From positions 1-21,721 of IMG/VR virus record IMGVR_UViG_3300025418_000637: DNA of 21,721 nucleotides; one strand, written 5' to 3'. Shown piece by piece: positions 4,606-14,339 of the stretch; within the stretch, counting starts at the first letter, position 1; each line of letters starts with the position of its first letter. The position numbers and the translations under genes were made by a program. The stretch is from a virus. The notes beneath the pieces are model-generated. The model had not been told where the DNA came from. It was given only the letters and a program-made list of their open reading frames with translations, and made no database searches.

Positions 4606-7445
4606 ATGATATTGAAAAGTCAATTGCACCATTAATTGAAGATCAGTTTCCTGAGTTTTATAAAACTGACGGTCCAAATTTTATTGCATTTGTAAAAGCA
4701 TATTATGATTTCATTTCAGATGGCGGAAATGAAGCTAGAAACATACTGACTTATCGTGATATTGATACTACTATAGATCAGTTCCTTAATAAGTTTAAGG
4801 ATGAGTACTTAAATGGTATTCCTTATCCTACATTTGCAAACACAAGAAATATTGTAAAGCATATTCAAGATCTTTATAAGTCTAAAGGTAGTAATCAATC
4901 TATTAAATTACTTTTCAGATTGATCTTTGGTATTGATGCTGAAATATATAACCCAGGTTTAGACATCATCAAACCTTCTGACGGTAAGTGGATTATTCCA
5001 CGTTATCTTGAGTGCAATAAAAGCAATAAGTCTTTTTCATTAATCGGCCAAATCATTAAAGGATCTATCACAGGATCTACTGCATTTGTTGACTCAGTAG
5101 CAAGAAAGAAAGTAGCCGGAAAATTCTTAGATATTGTATACATCAGTGATATACAAGGTCAATTTTTAACTGGTGAGATTATCAGTGCAGATGGAACATT
5201 AGAAGATGCACCAAAGATTGTTGGATCTCTTAATGAGATCACAGTAACTAATGGTGGAACCAATAACAAAGTTGGTGATCTTCTTTCAGTTACATCGTCT
5301 GATGGTAAAGGTGGAATCGGAATTGTAACTAGTACTTATGATGGTTCTGGTATTGTAAGCTTTAACTTACGAGATGGTGGTTATGGATATGAACAAACTA
5401 ACACATCGGTGTATATCTCTAATCTAGTTATTTCAGTTTCAAATTCATCAAGTTATTTCCCACCATTAGGAAGATTAATTCAACCTATGCAAGAGTTTGA
5501 ATACGAGACTCTTAATGGTGTTTTATTTGCTGTAGGTGATTATGTAAATGGATACGATTCATCCAATACTATACAAGCAAATGGATTTGTTATTGCAATT
5601 AAGAATGCTACAGCTAATAGCGGTAATCTTATCATTAGTGTTACTAATGGTGATTGGAATTATGCTACAAGCTATATTGCAACAGTCAATAATACTTCAA
5701 ACGCAGTATACTTTAATAGTAATGATATTACGGCATTTGCTACAGTAGTTGATTCTAATTCTTCACAAATTGGTATTGTATCAAATACTGCACCAATATA
5801 CTCAAAAGGAACAGTGTTCTTATTTGAGACTAATCCTATTGGTATCATAAGCAGCAGCAATACATCTCATGTTGTCACAGGCAATAATACAGTCTTTACT
5901 GAGTTTGTTTTGCCTGGTGACTTCTTATATATTAGATCATCAAATGCAATTATTGGAACTGTTGCTTCAGTTGCAAATGATATATCTTTAACACTTACCA
6001 GCAACTGCGCTGTAACTCTTACAGCCAATACACAAATTTGGCGTGGATCAAGAATTGCTTATGCTAATACTGGATCAATATATGATGTTGCAGCATCAGG
6101 TGCTAATTTTTCTTTAGGCAGTATCATTAATCCTGAAACTATACGCATTAATACTGATATTATATCATCCAATAATACAACTAACACAAATTTTTTAGAT
6201 ATTCTTGTTAGTGGAAATAATTCAGGTGTATCTGGAAATAGTTATGGATTTCCTTTAAAGCCTACTGCAAATATTAATAGTGTTATCTCATCAGTTCTTA
6301 ACTACAATGCTGTTACAATTGGATCAATTCAAAGTATTTCAAAGATCAATGTTGGTAGATTTTATAATGCTAGTCCTTTTGTTTATATTCGTGATAACAA
6401 TATAGCAGACTATGATAGATATAATCTGCAAATAAATCTTGGAACAACTAACAATAGATTTGCTGCTAATACGTTCTTATATCAAGATCAAATTGTTAAT
6501 TTCTATGATCTATTACTTGGATCTACTACTGGTACGTTCCAAATTGGTGAAGGGGTTATACAGCATACATCAAATGCACATGGTATTGTTGCAGAAATAA
6601 ACTCTCCTCATATAAGAGTTAATACTGTTTCTGGTACATTTAATGGAACCGACTATATTATTGGACAAACCAGCGGTGCTAATGCTACACCAAACAGCAT
6701 ATCAAGCAATACAATTACAGTTCAAGCTCGAGCATTTATTAAGTCTGCAATTTCTAATACAATTGTAGTCGAACAAGAATCATATACGCATCAATTCAAT
6801 ACTAGTGATGCAATATACAGTATTGATGCATTAGGTGTTAAGACGGGTCAAGGAACTGTAAAAACAGTTTATACGGTACCATCTAAACAAATGGGAACAA
6901 ATGCAAATGTTGTTGCAAATGTGTCTTCTTCAGTTGGAATTGCAAATACAGTTAAAGTTATTTCATCAGGATTTGGATATTCTGAAGCTATTCAATTACA
7001 ATTGATTAATCTTATATCAAATAACGCAGGAATTATCTTTGGTCAAGCTAATGTCTATACAGCAGGAGTTGCTAATGGATATTGGCAAGATAATAGAGGT
7101 AAACTAAATTCTGACAAATATATACATGATAATTACTTCTATCAAGAGTATTCATATCAAATAAGATCGCGTCTTTCTATTCAAACTTATGCTGATATAC
7201 TTAAGAAAGTTCTGCATGTAAGTGGAACACTTATGTTTGGTGAAGTTATTATTACTTCTGAAGATATCATAAACTTGAATACACAAGGAGTAATTATTAG
7301 TGGTGTTACAGCAAGTCCTATTCCGCCGCCCCCTCCATTATTCTTTAGAATATATCAACCATATACAACTAATGATAACTATCTCGATACAGCTCTTGAT
7401 CCATTAATAGATACTGGAATTAGAGTTGCTTATGTTGGTCCATAA
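4602..7445 (+). CDS. 7: Baseplate wedge protein gp7-like
   Basis: A 947-aa protein whose two ends resemble the C-terminal half of T4 gp7. The N-terminal ~120 residues (LIEDQFPEFYKTDGPNFIAF, later LYKSKGSNQSIKLLFRLIFG) align with a T4 gp7 stretch beginning about two thirds along that protein. Residues ~843-884 (YQEYSYQIRSRLS, then VLHVSGTLMFGEV) match the gp7 segment with a membrane-like HPVGFGF turn. The ~700 residues between are strings of small beta modules absent from T4 gp7, including GxGY-type repeats and a ~70-aa module (residues 414-480) that recurs in later genes. A proline run (PIPPPPPLFF) lies near 905-915. The ATGA overlap with gene 6 supports coupling. In T4, gp7 links gp10, gp8 and gp6 in each wedge. 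Confidence 0.85.
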   Translation: MNDIEKSIAPLIEDQFPEFYKTDGPNFIAFVKAYYDFISDGGNEARNILTYRDIDTTIDQFLNKFKDEYLNGIPYPTFANTRNIVKHIQDLYKSKGSNQSIKLLFRLIFGIDAEIYNPGLDIIKPSDGKWIIPRYLECNKSNKSFSLIGQIIKGSITGSTAFVDSVARKKVAGKFLDIVYISDIQGQFLTGEIISADGTLEDAPKIVGSLNEITVTNGGTNNKVGDLLSVTSSDGKGGIGIVTSTYDGSGIVSFNLRDGGYGYEQTNTSVYISNLVISVSNSSSYFPPLGRLIQPMQEFEYETLNGVLFAVGDYVNGYDSSNTIQANGFVIAIKNATANSGNLIISVTNGDWNYATSYIATVNNTSNAVYFNSNDITAFATVVDSNSSQIGIVSNTAPIYSKGTVFLFETNPIGIISSSNTSHVVTGNNTVFTEFVLPGDFLYIRSSNAIIGTVASVANDISLTLTSNCAVTLTANTQIWRGSRIAYANTGSIYDVAASGANFSLGSIINPETIRINTDIISSNNTTNTNFLDILVSGNNSGVSGNSYGFPLKPTANINSVISSVLNYNAVTIGSIQSISKINVGRFYNASPFVYIRDNNIADYDRYNLQINLGTTNNRFAANTFLYQDQIVNFYDLLLGSTTGTFQIGEGVIQHTSNAHGIVAEINSPHIRVNTVSGTFNGTDYIIGQTSGANATPNSISSNTITVQARAFIKSAISNTIVVEQESYTHQFNTSDAIYSIDALGVKTGQGTVKTVYTVPSKQMGTNANVVANVSSSVGIANTVKVISSGFGYSEAIQLQLINLISNNAGIIFGQANVYTAGVANGYWQDNRGKLNSDKYIHDNYFYQEYSYQIRSRLSIQTYADILKKVLHVSGTLMFGEVIITSEDIINLNTQGVIISGVTASPIPPPPPLFFRIYQPYTTNDNYLDTALDPLIDTGIRVAYVGP

Positions 7446-7448
7446 ATA
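7441..7448 (+). promoter_or_regulatory. Candidate late promoter CATAAATA
   Basis: One mismatch to the T4 late core, 26 bp before the gene 8 ATG, and it includes the TAA stop of gene 7, as at 2765-2772. It could be chance in AT-rich DNA. Confidence 0.38.
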
Positions 7449-7474
7449 AAACAAATGAAATTGCAGAGATAAAG

Positions 7475-9814
7475 ATGGCTATAGTATCAAACACAAAACT
7501 TTTTAATGTAACAAGTGCATTAGATTTTTATAATCCAATTAAAGATGTGTCTAACTCACAATATTACGTCTTTACTGCGCGCACATTAGGATGGCAAAAT
7601 AACTTATCACCAAATGCAATCAGTATAGGTGTTACTGAAACTGAATATCAGATTTATGATGAAATGATCTTTGGTAAGATCATTAATCCACAAGATGTTG
7701 CAATTATGACCAATAGATATGATTGGGTTGCAAACACAGTTTACGCTCAATATGATGATAAAGATCCTAATCTATATCAAAAGAACTTTTATACTATTAC
7801 CTCACCAGGTGGAATCAACAATCAGTATGATGTGTTTAAGTGTTTATATAATGCTAATGGTGCTCCATCATTAGCACAGCCTGTACTTTCACAAACAGAT
7901 CCAACAGATGAAGCATATTATGCTAATGATGGATATCAGTGGAAATACATGTATAGTATTGATACTTCAACATATAATAAGTTCACAACAGCAGATTATA
8001 TTCCAGTAGTTTCAAACTCAACATTAGCAGCATACTCAACAAATGGATCTATTGATACTATTGTTTTAGAAAATTCTGGAAATGGTTATGTAGCATATGC
8101 TACTGGATCTTTTGCTGCTGCAGGTGCTATCTATGATAGTACATATGCAATTACATTTGCATCTAATACATCTACAACAAGTACAACACAATTGTCTTAT
8201 GTTGGATTAGATAATTTCTTTACAAATTCAGCCATATACATTGTTTCTGGTACCGGTGCAGGTCAGCTTAGAAATATTATAAGCTATGTTGTAACATCAT
8301 CACAACATCAGATTACAGTCGATAATCCATTTTCTCCTCCACCAGATTTTACTTCTGTATACCAAATATCTCCTCGCGTTATTATTACAGGAGATGGTCA
8401 AGGTGCAACAGCTATTACACAAGTTAATCCGGTCTCAAGCGGAATTCTTTCAATTAATATCATTGATTCTGGATTAAATTATTCATATGCTCAAGTAGAT
8501 ATTGTAGGTAATACTGGAAGTACAAACTCAAGTGGCGGTGCTGTTGCAAGAGCTATTATTTCTCCCCGCGGCGGTCATGGATCTAATGTATATTCTGAAT
8601 TATATGCAAATAAAGTTGGTGTTAGTGTAGTATTCAATGGAAATGAAAGTAATACTATTTCTAGTAATAACCAATATTCGCGCATTGGTATTATTAAACA
8701 ACCACATTTTGCTAATGTAATAGTTGAATGTGTAGGTGGAGCATTTTCAACTGGAGAAACTGTCACACAAGCACAAGGCTCAAATACTGCAATATCAGTA
8801 AGAACAGCATTAGATTATAACTATGTATATACTATTCAAAACTTTATAAACTTAAATCTAACTTCACCAGTTACACTTACACAAGGTGCTAAAGTATATC
8901 AAGACGATGGAAGTTTTGCAAATGGTACAGTAACATATGTTAATAACACAACATCTGTAATTGTAAGACAAGACTTTGGGTTGTTTTCAAATAATCATAA
9001 TCTTGTTCTTCTTGCAAATACAAATACTAATACTTCAATTAATGGAATATCTCAAGCATTTACATCTAATGTTTATGGTTTAGATGATAATAGTCATGCA
9101 TTTACTTGCAACACATTAATACAGTCACCAAAGTTTATAATTGATGATAGACATATAAAGAACCTTGCTGAATTACCAGTAGGAAGTCAAGCACAATCTG
9201 CTATTGCATCTGCAAATTCTGTATCATTTTATTATGTAACTTTATCAAATAGTAATATAGTAACTATTGAAAACTATACAACAACCGCAATACTTGCTAA
9301 TGCACAATATGTAGCAACTGGAAAATTTGTTGCAAGTAATGGAACAGCAATTCAATTAACTGATGTACTTGGAAGATTTGTTTCAGTTGCAAATGCAATA
9401 GGTACTACATCAGGATTATCAAGACAAATATTAAACCAAGTATCCGGTCCAGTTGATACATTTAATCAAACCTATAGACTATATGGATCATATGACACAG
9501 GATCTTTACCGTTTGTATTGAATGATTATGTTATTCAACCAACCACTGGAGCATTTGGTTATATTCAAGATATATACAAAGACAATTCTAACACAGTAAC
9601 AGGATTTGCAATCAGTACTACAAAGGGTACATTCCAAGCTGGATATGCAGTAAAATCTGCAGATCAAGTACTTAAGAGTTACTCGGTTTCTTCCGTAATT
9701 CAGCCAGATCTTATTAAATATACAGGTGATATTGTATATGTTGAAAATATTACACCTATTCCAAGATCTAATACTCAATCGGAACAGTGTCAACTTGTAT
9801 TGCAATTTTATTAA
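7475..9814 (+). CDS. 8: Baseplate wedge protein gp8-like, enlarged
   Basis: A 779-aa protein with T4 gp8 signatures at both ends (T4 gp8 is 334 aa). The front part has FNVTSALDFYNPI and, from residue 152, DGYQWKYMYSIDTSTYNKF followed by DYIPV, which parallels gp8 DGYVWEYLFEI. The last 29 residues (GDIVYVENITPIPRSNTQSE, then LVLQFY) parallel the gp8 C terminus with its MIYMENRPP motif. In between lie about 500 extra residues of beta modules. One is the SGTGAGQLRNIISY type near 260-300; others are GLNYSYAQVDI-like glycine-tyrosine repeats and FSTGETVTQ-like segments. In T4, gp8 is a dimer on the outside of the wedge. The ribosome site is GAGA, 8 nt before the ATG. The extra mass suggests a more elaborate baseplate periphery than T4. 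Confidence 0.88.
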   Translation: MAIVSNTKLFNVTSALDFYNPIKDVSNSQYYVFTARTLGWQNNLSPNAISIGVTETEYQIYDEMIFGKIINPQDVAIMTNRYDWVANTVYAQYDDKDPNLYQKNFYTITSPGGINNQYDVFKCLYNANGAPSLAQPVLSQTDPTDEAYYANDGYQWKYMYSIDTSTYNKFTTADYIPVVSNSTLAAYSTNGSIDTIVLENSGNGYVAYATGSFAAAGAIYDSTYAITFASNTSTTSTTQLSYVGLDNFFTNSAIYIVSGTGAGQLRNIISYVVTSSQHQITVDNPFSPPPDFTSVYQISPRVIITGDGQGATAITQVNPVSSGILSINIIDSGLNYSYAQVDIVGNTGSTNSSGGAVARAIISPRGGHGSNVYSELYANKVGVSVVFNGNESNTISSNNQYSRIGIIKQPHFANVIVECVGGAFSTGETVTQAQGSNTAISVRTALDYNYVYTIQNFINLNLTSPVTLTQGAKVYQDDGSFANGTVTYVNNTTSVIVRQDFGLFSNNHNLVLLANTNTNTSINGISQAFTSNVYGLDDNSHAFTCNTLIQSPKFIIDDRHIKNLAELPVGSQAQSAIASANSVSFYYVTLSNSNIVTIENYTTTAILANAQYVATGKFVASNGTAIQLTDVLGRFVSVANAIGTTSGLSRQILNQVSGPVDTFNQTYRLYGSYDTGSLPFVLNDYVIQPTTGAFGYIQDIYKDNSNTVTGFAISTTKGTFQAGYAVKSADQVLKSYSVSSVIQPDLIKYTGDIVYVENITPIPRSNTQSEQCQLVLQFY

Positions 9815-9828
9815 TTAACGAGGAATAG

Positions 9829-12800
9829 ATGCCTTTACAGACTAACTTCAATGTATCTCCATTTTATGATGATTATAATGCAAATAATAATTATCATAGA
9901 ATTCTGTTTAGACCCGGTATTGCTCTTCAAGCAAGAGAGCTGACCCAGCTTCAAACTATTCTTCAAAATCAAATTGAAAGATTTGGTGATAATATCTTCG
10001 TTGAAGGTACTATTATTCAAGGGTGTACATTTAATTATGACCCTAATTACTATTATGTAAAGTTACCAGATCTCATGGTAAATGGTGCACCAACATTAGC
10101 ATCAGCATATGTTGGTTGGACTGCAGTTGACCCAGCATCTAATCTTCAAGCTATTGTAATTAATTCAAGAATTGGATATGAAACTCAAGCTCCATTCTTG
10201 AATACAATTTATGTAAAGTATATCAATAGCGGTGTATATGCTAATGGTACACAAGTTCAGCAATTTGCTAATAATACTATTCTTAAGTTCTATGCCGGTT
10301 CATATAATTCTGGTAACACTGCAAATTATCAAAGCTTTTATGATACTGCATTAGCCGGAGATCAAAATGGCCAGCTTAACGGTGTTGATGTATTCCCAAC
10401 TGGTACAGGTTATGCATTCTCAGTAAGCGATGGTATTATCTTCCAAAAAGGACATTTTGTTCGTGTTCCAAATAATACCAGTGTAGTAGTCAGTGCTTAT
10501 ACTAACTATCCAAACAATGTGTCTGTAGGCTTTGTTACAGATGAAAATATTATTACAGAATTAAACGATCAATCATTATTAGATAATGCTGCAGGTTATA
10601 CTAATGCTAATGCTCCAGGTGCATGGCGTCTTCAACTTATGCCAAGACTTGTAGTATCACAAACAGATACTATTCCTGCAAATAACTTCCTTTCATTAGT
10701 AAGATTTGAAGACGGTAATGCTGTAAAGGTAAATCAAACTACACAGTATAATGTTCTTGGTGATGAACTTGCTCGTCGGGAATATGAAACCAGCGGCGAC
10801 TTCGTAGTAAATCCATTTACAGTAAGTACTGAGCAATATACTACAAATACATCTTATTTTAAAGCTGTTGTAAGTTCTGGTCTTGCATACATTGATGGAT
10901 ATAGAGTTGAGCAAAAGAATTCATCAAGACTCGGTGTACGTAAAGGTCTTGACACTAAGACTTTAAATGGTCAAACAGCAAGTACTCGTTATGGAAATTA
11001 TGTAAGAGCTAATGAGTTTGTTGGACAATTTAAGATTGGATCTAAAGTATACTTATATGATACTGCAACACAGGCTCTTACAAATGATATTTTTGCACCA
11101 AATCCAACAGGAAATGTAATTGGTACAGCTACTGTTATTTCATTAGCATATGAAACCGGTGTAATTGATACAAACACTGCAATATATGATATCTATCTAA
11201 AAGATATCACTATGAATAGTGGAAGAAACTTTACAGATGTAAGATCTGTTTTTGCTAATACTTCAGGTGGAGCAAATACTGCTCTTGCTGATCTTGTATT
11301 AGAATATAATATTACAAAGCAAGCAAATGTTGCAGTTATTAAAGACGCAACATTTAGTAGTCTTGTATTTCCAACTGGTAAAGCTGCAGTACAAACAATT
11401 CAATCTAATGCATTGTTTGTTTATAAAACAAGCAGCACAGTTCAATTTAATACTTCCGGTCTGGCAAATCTTCCAATTCTGACTTCTGGTAAGATTTATG
11501 ATTATGGAGTTGGTACATTATCGGCTGCTGAAGAAGCATCTATTATTATTGTTCCTTATAATACAACTAATGTATCTACAACAACTGGTACAGCTTCAAC
11601 CAATACTTCATCTAATCAAGTAAATGGTTCTGGAACATCATTCCTTTCGCAATATCAGATTGGTGATTACATTATTGTTGGAAATGATTATAGAAGAATT
11701 ACGAATATTGCTAATAACACTGCACTATTTGTTGATAGTAATTGGCCAGCTATAAATTCTGGTCAATCACATAATAAGTGTTATCCAGCATATATTCCTA
11801 TCAATATTACTGATAGAAATTCTATTGTTACACTTGCAAATTCAACATCGATGTCAGTACAACTAAAGTCTGCAGCGGGTTCTGCTGAAACATTTGCAGT
11901 TGGTCCAAATACTGAAATTTATTATAATGTATCACAACAAACTGGTGCAACACCTAAGACAGTTAATACAACTATAGTTTGTATTGATACTGCTTATAAT
12001 CTTGCATTAAATGGAACAGTAAATGTTTCTTCTACATCAGCTAGTGTAACAGGTGCAAATACTAAATTTAGTTCATATATTCTTCCAGGATATAAGTTAT
12101 ACCTTGCAAATAATAACTCAAACAGTGCATTTATTGGTACAGTTGCTAATGTTGCAAATGATACAGCATTAACGCTTACAAGCAATGCTTCTTATACTGG
12201 AACTAATCAGAATATTATATACAGTGCTAATAATTCTCGTGGCCCGGCCGGTCCTTGGCCTCTTGGATTCCCAGATGCTTATAATCTATTAGCAGTTTAT
12301 AGAACTAGTGCAAATCAAGGGTTCACAGTATCGCCTGAATATAATGTATCCGGATCATTTGCAATTCAAACAAATCAGACTGATACTACATATAATATTT
12401 CAAATCTTATTTTAAGTCCTACAAGTAGCTTACAGCTTAATAACGGTGATAAGCTTACCGTTGTGTATAGAGTGTTTAGACCAACATCAACCCAGCCTGG
12501 ATTCTTTACAGTAGATTCTTATCCAATTGATGACGCAAACACTGCTAATACTATAGCAATTACAACTGATACTATTCCAACATATACTACATCGTTAGGA
12601 AAGACTCTTGCATTAAGAGACTCTATTGATTTTAGAGAATATGTATCTAATACAGTTCCTCTTTTTGCAAATCTTTCTCAAGCAGTAGCTGCTAGTGCTG
12701 GAATTAATCCTTCAGATAATACTACATTAACTGCACAAGCATTTGTAACACCAAATCAAGTGTTTACATACAATGTTACATACTATCTGCCAAGACAAGA

Positions 12801-14325
12801 TAAGATCTTCTTAAATGGTGCAGGAAGCTTAAGTATTGTTGAGGGAATATCTTCTGATAATCCAGTTCCTCCTGCAGATCAACCAACATCTATGACTTTG
12901 GCTACACTTTCAATTAGTCCATATCCTACATTACTTCCTAAGTTTACAAGTAAAAATAATATTACAGTACCAAAGGTTGTATCAGTATCTGCACAAACAC
13001 GCAGATATACTATGTCTGATATTGATAAGCTCAATAAGAGAATTACAAGCTTAGAATATTATTCATCTTTATCATTACTTGAACAGTCAACAACTGCTTT
13101 AAACATTCAAAGTTCATTAACTGGACTAAATGTTTATAAGAATGGCATCTTTGTTGATAATTTCAATGATACTACTGGAGCAAATTTAACTGATAAAGAA
13201 TACTTTGTTTCTAGAGATGCAACAGAATCTTCACTGATTCCTGCATTCGAAGAAAGAATTTATGACTTCATGTATGATCCAAATGAAAATAATGGAAATG
13301 GATTATACGCAGCATCAGGTGATCTTGTAACTCTTCCATATAATGAAGCAGTATTATTAACTCAACAATCAGCAACAAGAACAAGAAATTGTACAGCCGG
13401 TTTCTATAATTGGGTAGGTACTCTCAAGACTGCACCTACATATGATAACTTCATCGATGTTCGTGTAAACTCTGTAGTAACTACAATCAATAATATTAGT
13501 AATATCACAAATAATACATATAATAACATTACTAATATTACTAATGATACTACAAACAATACATATAACAATACTACTAACAATATTAGCAATATCACAA
13601 ATATTACTCAAAGTGCAGCAGCTTCTACTTCTAATCCAGTATCGGCCGGTGCAGCTAATCCAGGTGTAGTATTCCCACTACCAACAAAAACTGGAAATAA
13701 CGGTATTGTTTCAGGCGGTGTAACAAATAATAGCGGAACTCCACCTACAGTTCCTTCAGGTACTGCAATAACAACTATTGTAGCATCTCCACCAATTCTT
13801 AGTACATCTGTTAGCGATCCATCAGTAGATACTACAGTTGGAGGATATGATATAACTGTTCCTGATAGTTATACTTCGTATGTTCCTGGAGATTCTGGAC
13901 AAGGAACTACAATAGATCTTAATGCAATTGATTCTGCATTAGCCGGATTACCAGATATAGCATCGTCTGTATTGGATTCTATTCCATCAGTAAATACACC
14001 AAATACACCAACAGATACTACACCAATTTCAGTATCTAGTAGTACGCAAGGAGATATTGCATCTTTAATTGATACAGTTGCTATAGATTCATCATCTCAA
14101 ATTACACCAACAGATACTGGAAGCGTTTCAACATCTATAACAACAGATCCATTAGCAGCAAGATTAAGTGATACAAACTTTAATGGTCCTACAAATATTA
14201 CATATGATACTCAAACACAAGGTATCGATGCAGAATATAATCTTGATGGAGGAGCTATTGGGTTCGGAGGCGGAGGAGGCGAATTCCTTGCTCTTGGTTT
14301 AGATGACATGACAAAGAATTATTAA
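9829..14325 (+). CDS. Giant virion structural protein, DUF4815 type
   Basis: 1498 aa. The opening (NFNVSPFYDDYNANNNYHRI, then FRPGIALQARELTQLQTILQ) is the signature of DUF4815 virion proteins known from cyanophages and related T4-like phages. Residues ~1060-1150 (SDIDKLNKRITSLEYYSSLS, later LNVYKNGIFVDNFND) form a second conserved block of this group. Two copies of a ~70-residue module occur (587-640 and 729-798). Residues ~1219-1261 are an Asn/Thr/Ile repeat (NITNNTYNN type), followed by a Ser/Thr/Pro-rich region and a glycine-rich tail (GFGGGGGEF near 1480). It is probably a trimeric or extended baseplate-peripheral or fibre-attachment protein, because it follows gene 8. The exact T4 counterpart is unclear; gp9 and gp10 positions are equivalent by order only. 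GAGGA precedes the ATG. Confidence 0.82.
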   Translation: MPLQTNFNVSPFYDDYNANNNYHRILFRPGIALQARELTQLQTILQNQIERFGDNIFVEGTIIQGCTFNYDPNYYYVKLPDLMVNGAPTLASAYVGWTAVDPASNLQAIVINSRIGYETQAPFLNTIYVKYINSGVYANGTQVQQFANNTILKFYAGSYNSGNTANYQSFYDTALAGDQNGQLNGVDVFPTGTGYAFSVSDGIIFQKGHFVRVPNNTSVVVSAYTNYPNNVSVGFVTDENIITELNDQSLLDNAAGYTNANAPGAWRLQLMPRLVVSQTDTIPANNFLSLVRFEDGNAVKVNQTTQYNVLGDELARREYETSGDFVVNPFTVSTEQYTTNTSYFKAVVSSGLAYIDGYRVEQKNSSRLGVRKGLDTKTLNGQTASTRYGNYVRANEFVGQFKIGSKVYLYDTATQALTNDIFAPNPTGNVIGTATVISLAYETGVIDTNTAIYDIYLKDITMNSGRNFTDVRSVFANTSGGANTALADLVLEYNITKQANVAVIKDATFSSLVFPTGKAAVQTIQSNALFVYKTSSTVQFNTSGLANLPILTSGKIYDYGVGTLSAAEEASIIIVPYNTTNVSTTTGTASTNTSSNQVNGSGTSFLSQYQIGDYIIVGNDYRRITNIANNTALFVDSNWPAINSGQSHNKCYPAYIPINITDRNSIVTLANSTSMSVQLKSAAGSAETFAVGPNTEIYYNVSQQTGATPKTVNTTIVCIDTAYNLALNGTVNVSSTSASVTGANTKFSSYILPGYKLYLANNNSNSAFIGTVANVANDTALTLTSNASYTGTNQNIIYSANNSRGPAGPWPLGFPDAYNLLAVYRTSANQGFTVSPEYNVSGSFAIQTNQTDTTYNISNLILSPTSSLQLNNGDKLTVVYRVFRPTSTQPGFFTVDSYPIDDANTANTIAITTDTIPTYTTSLGKTLALRDSIDFREYVSNTVPLFANLSQAVAASAGINPSDNTTLTAQAFVTPNQVFTYNVTYYLPRQDKIFLNGAGSLSIVEGISSDNPVPPADQPTSMTLATLSISPYPTLLPKFTSKNNITVPKVVSVSAQTRRYTMSDIDKLNKRITSLEYYSSLSLLEQSTTALNIQSSLTGLNVYKNGIFVDNFNDTTGANLTDKEYFVSRDATESSLIPAFEERIYDFMYDPNENNGNGLYAASGDLVTLPYNEAVLLTQQSATRTRNCTAGFYNWVGTLKTAPTYDNFIDVRVNSVVTTINNISNITNNTYNNITNITNDTTNNTYNNTTNNISNITNITQSAAASTSNPVSAGAANPGVVFPLPTKTGNNGIVSGGVTNNSGTPPTVPSGTAITTIVASPPILSTSVSDPSVDTTVGGYDITVPDSYTSYVPGDSGQGTTIDLNAIDSALAGLPDIASSVLDSIPSVNTPNTPTDTTPISVSSSTQGDIASLIDTVAIDSSSQITPTDTGSVSTSITTDPLAARLSDTNFNGPTNITYDTQTQGIDAEYNLDGGAIGFGGGGGEFLALGLDDMTKNY
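13483..13611 (+). repeat. Asn/Thr/Ile coding repeat
   Basis: Degenerate short tandem repeats built from AATATTA, ATCACAAAT and ACATATAAT units, encoding N-I-T-N and N-N-T-Y-N type motifs within the 1498-aa protein. Similar polar N/T runs are found in other phage fibre proteins, where they join domains. Confidence 0.75.
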
Positions 14326-14339
14326 TTAAGGAATAATTT

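Noticed and set aside
7319-7350. Proline run near the gp7 C terminus as a domain insertion
   Set aside because: Short (five to six prolines) with no extra domain attached; treated as a linker.
13369-13611. Minus-strand frames rich in Ile, Val and Cys opposite the N/T repeat
   Set aside because: They are hydrophobic only because they are the complement of AAT/ACT codons; no promoter or ribosome site.
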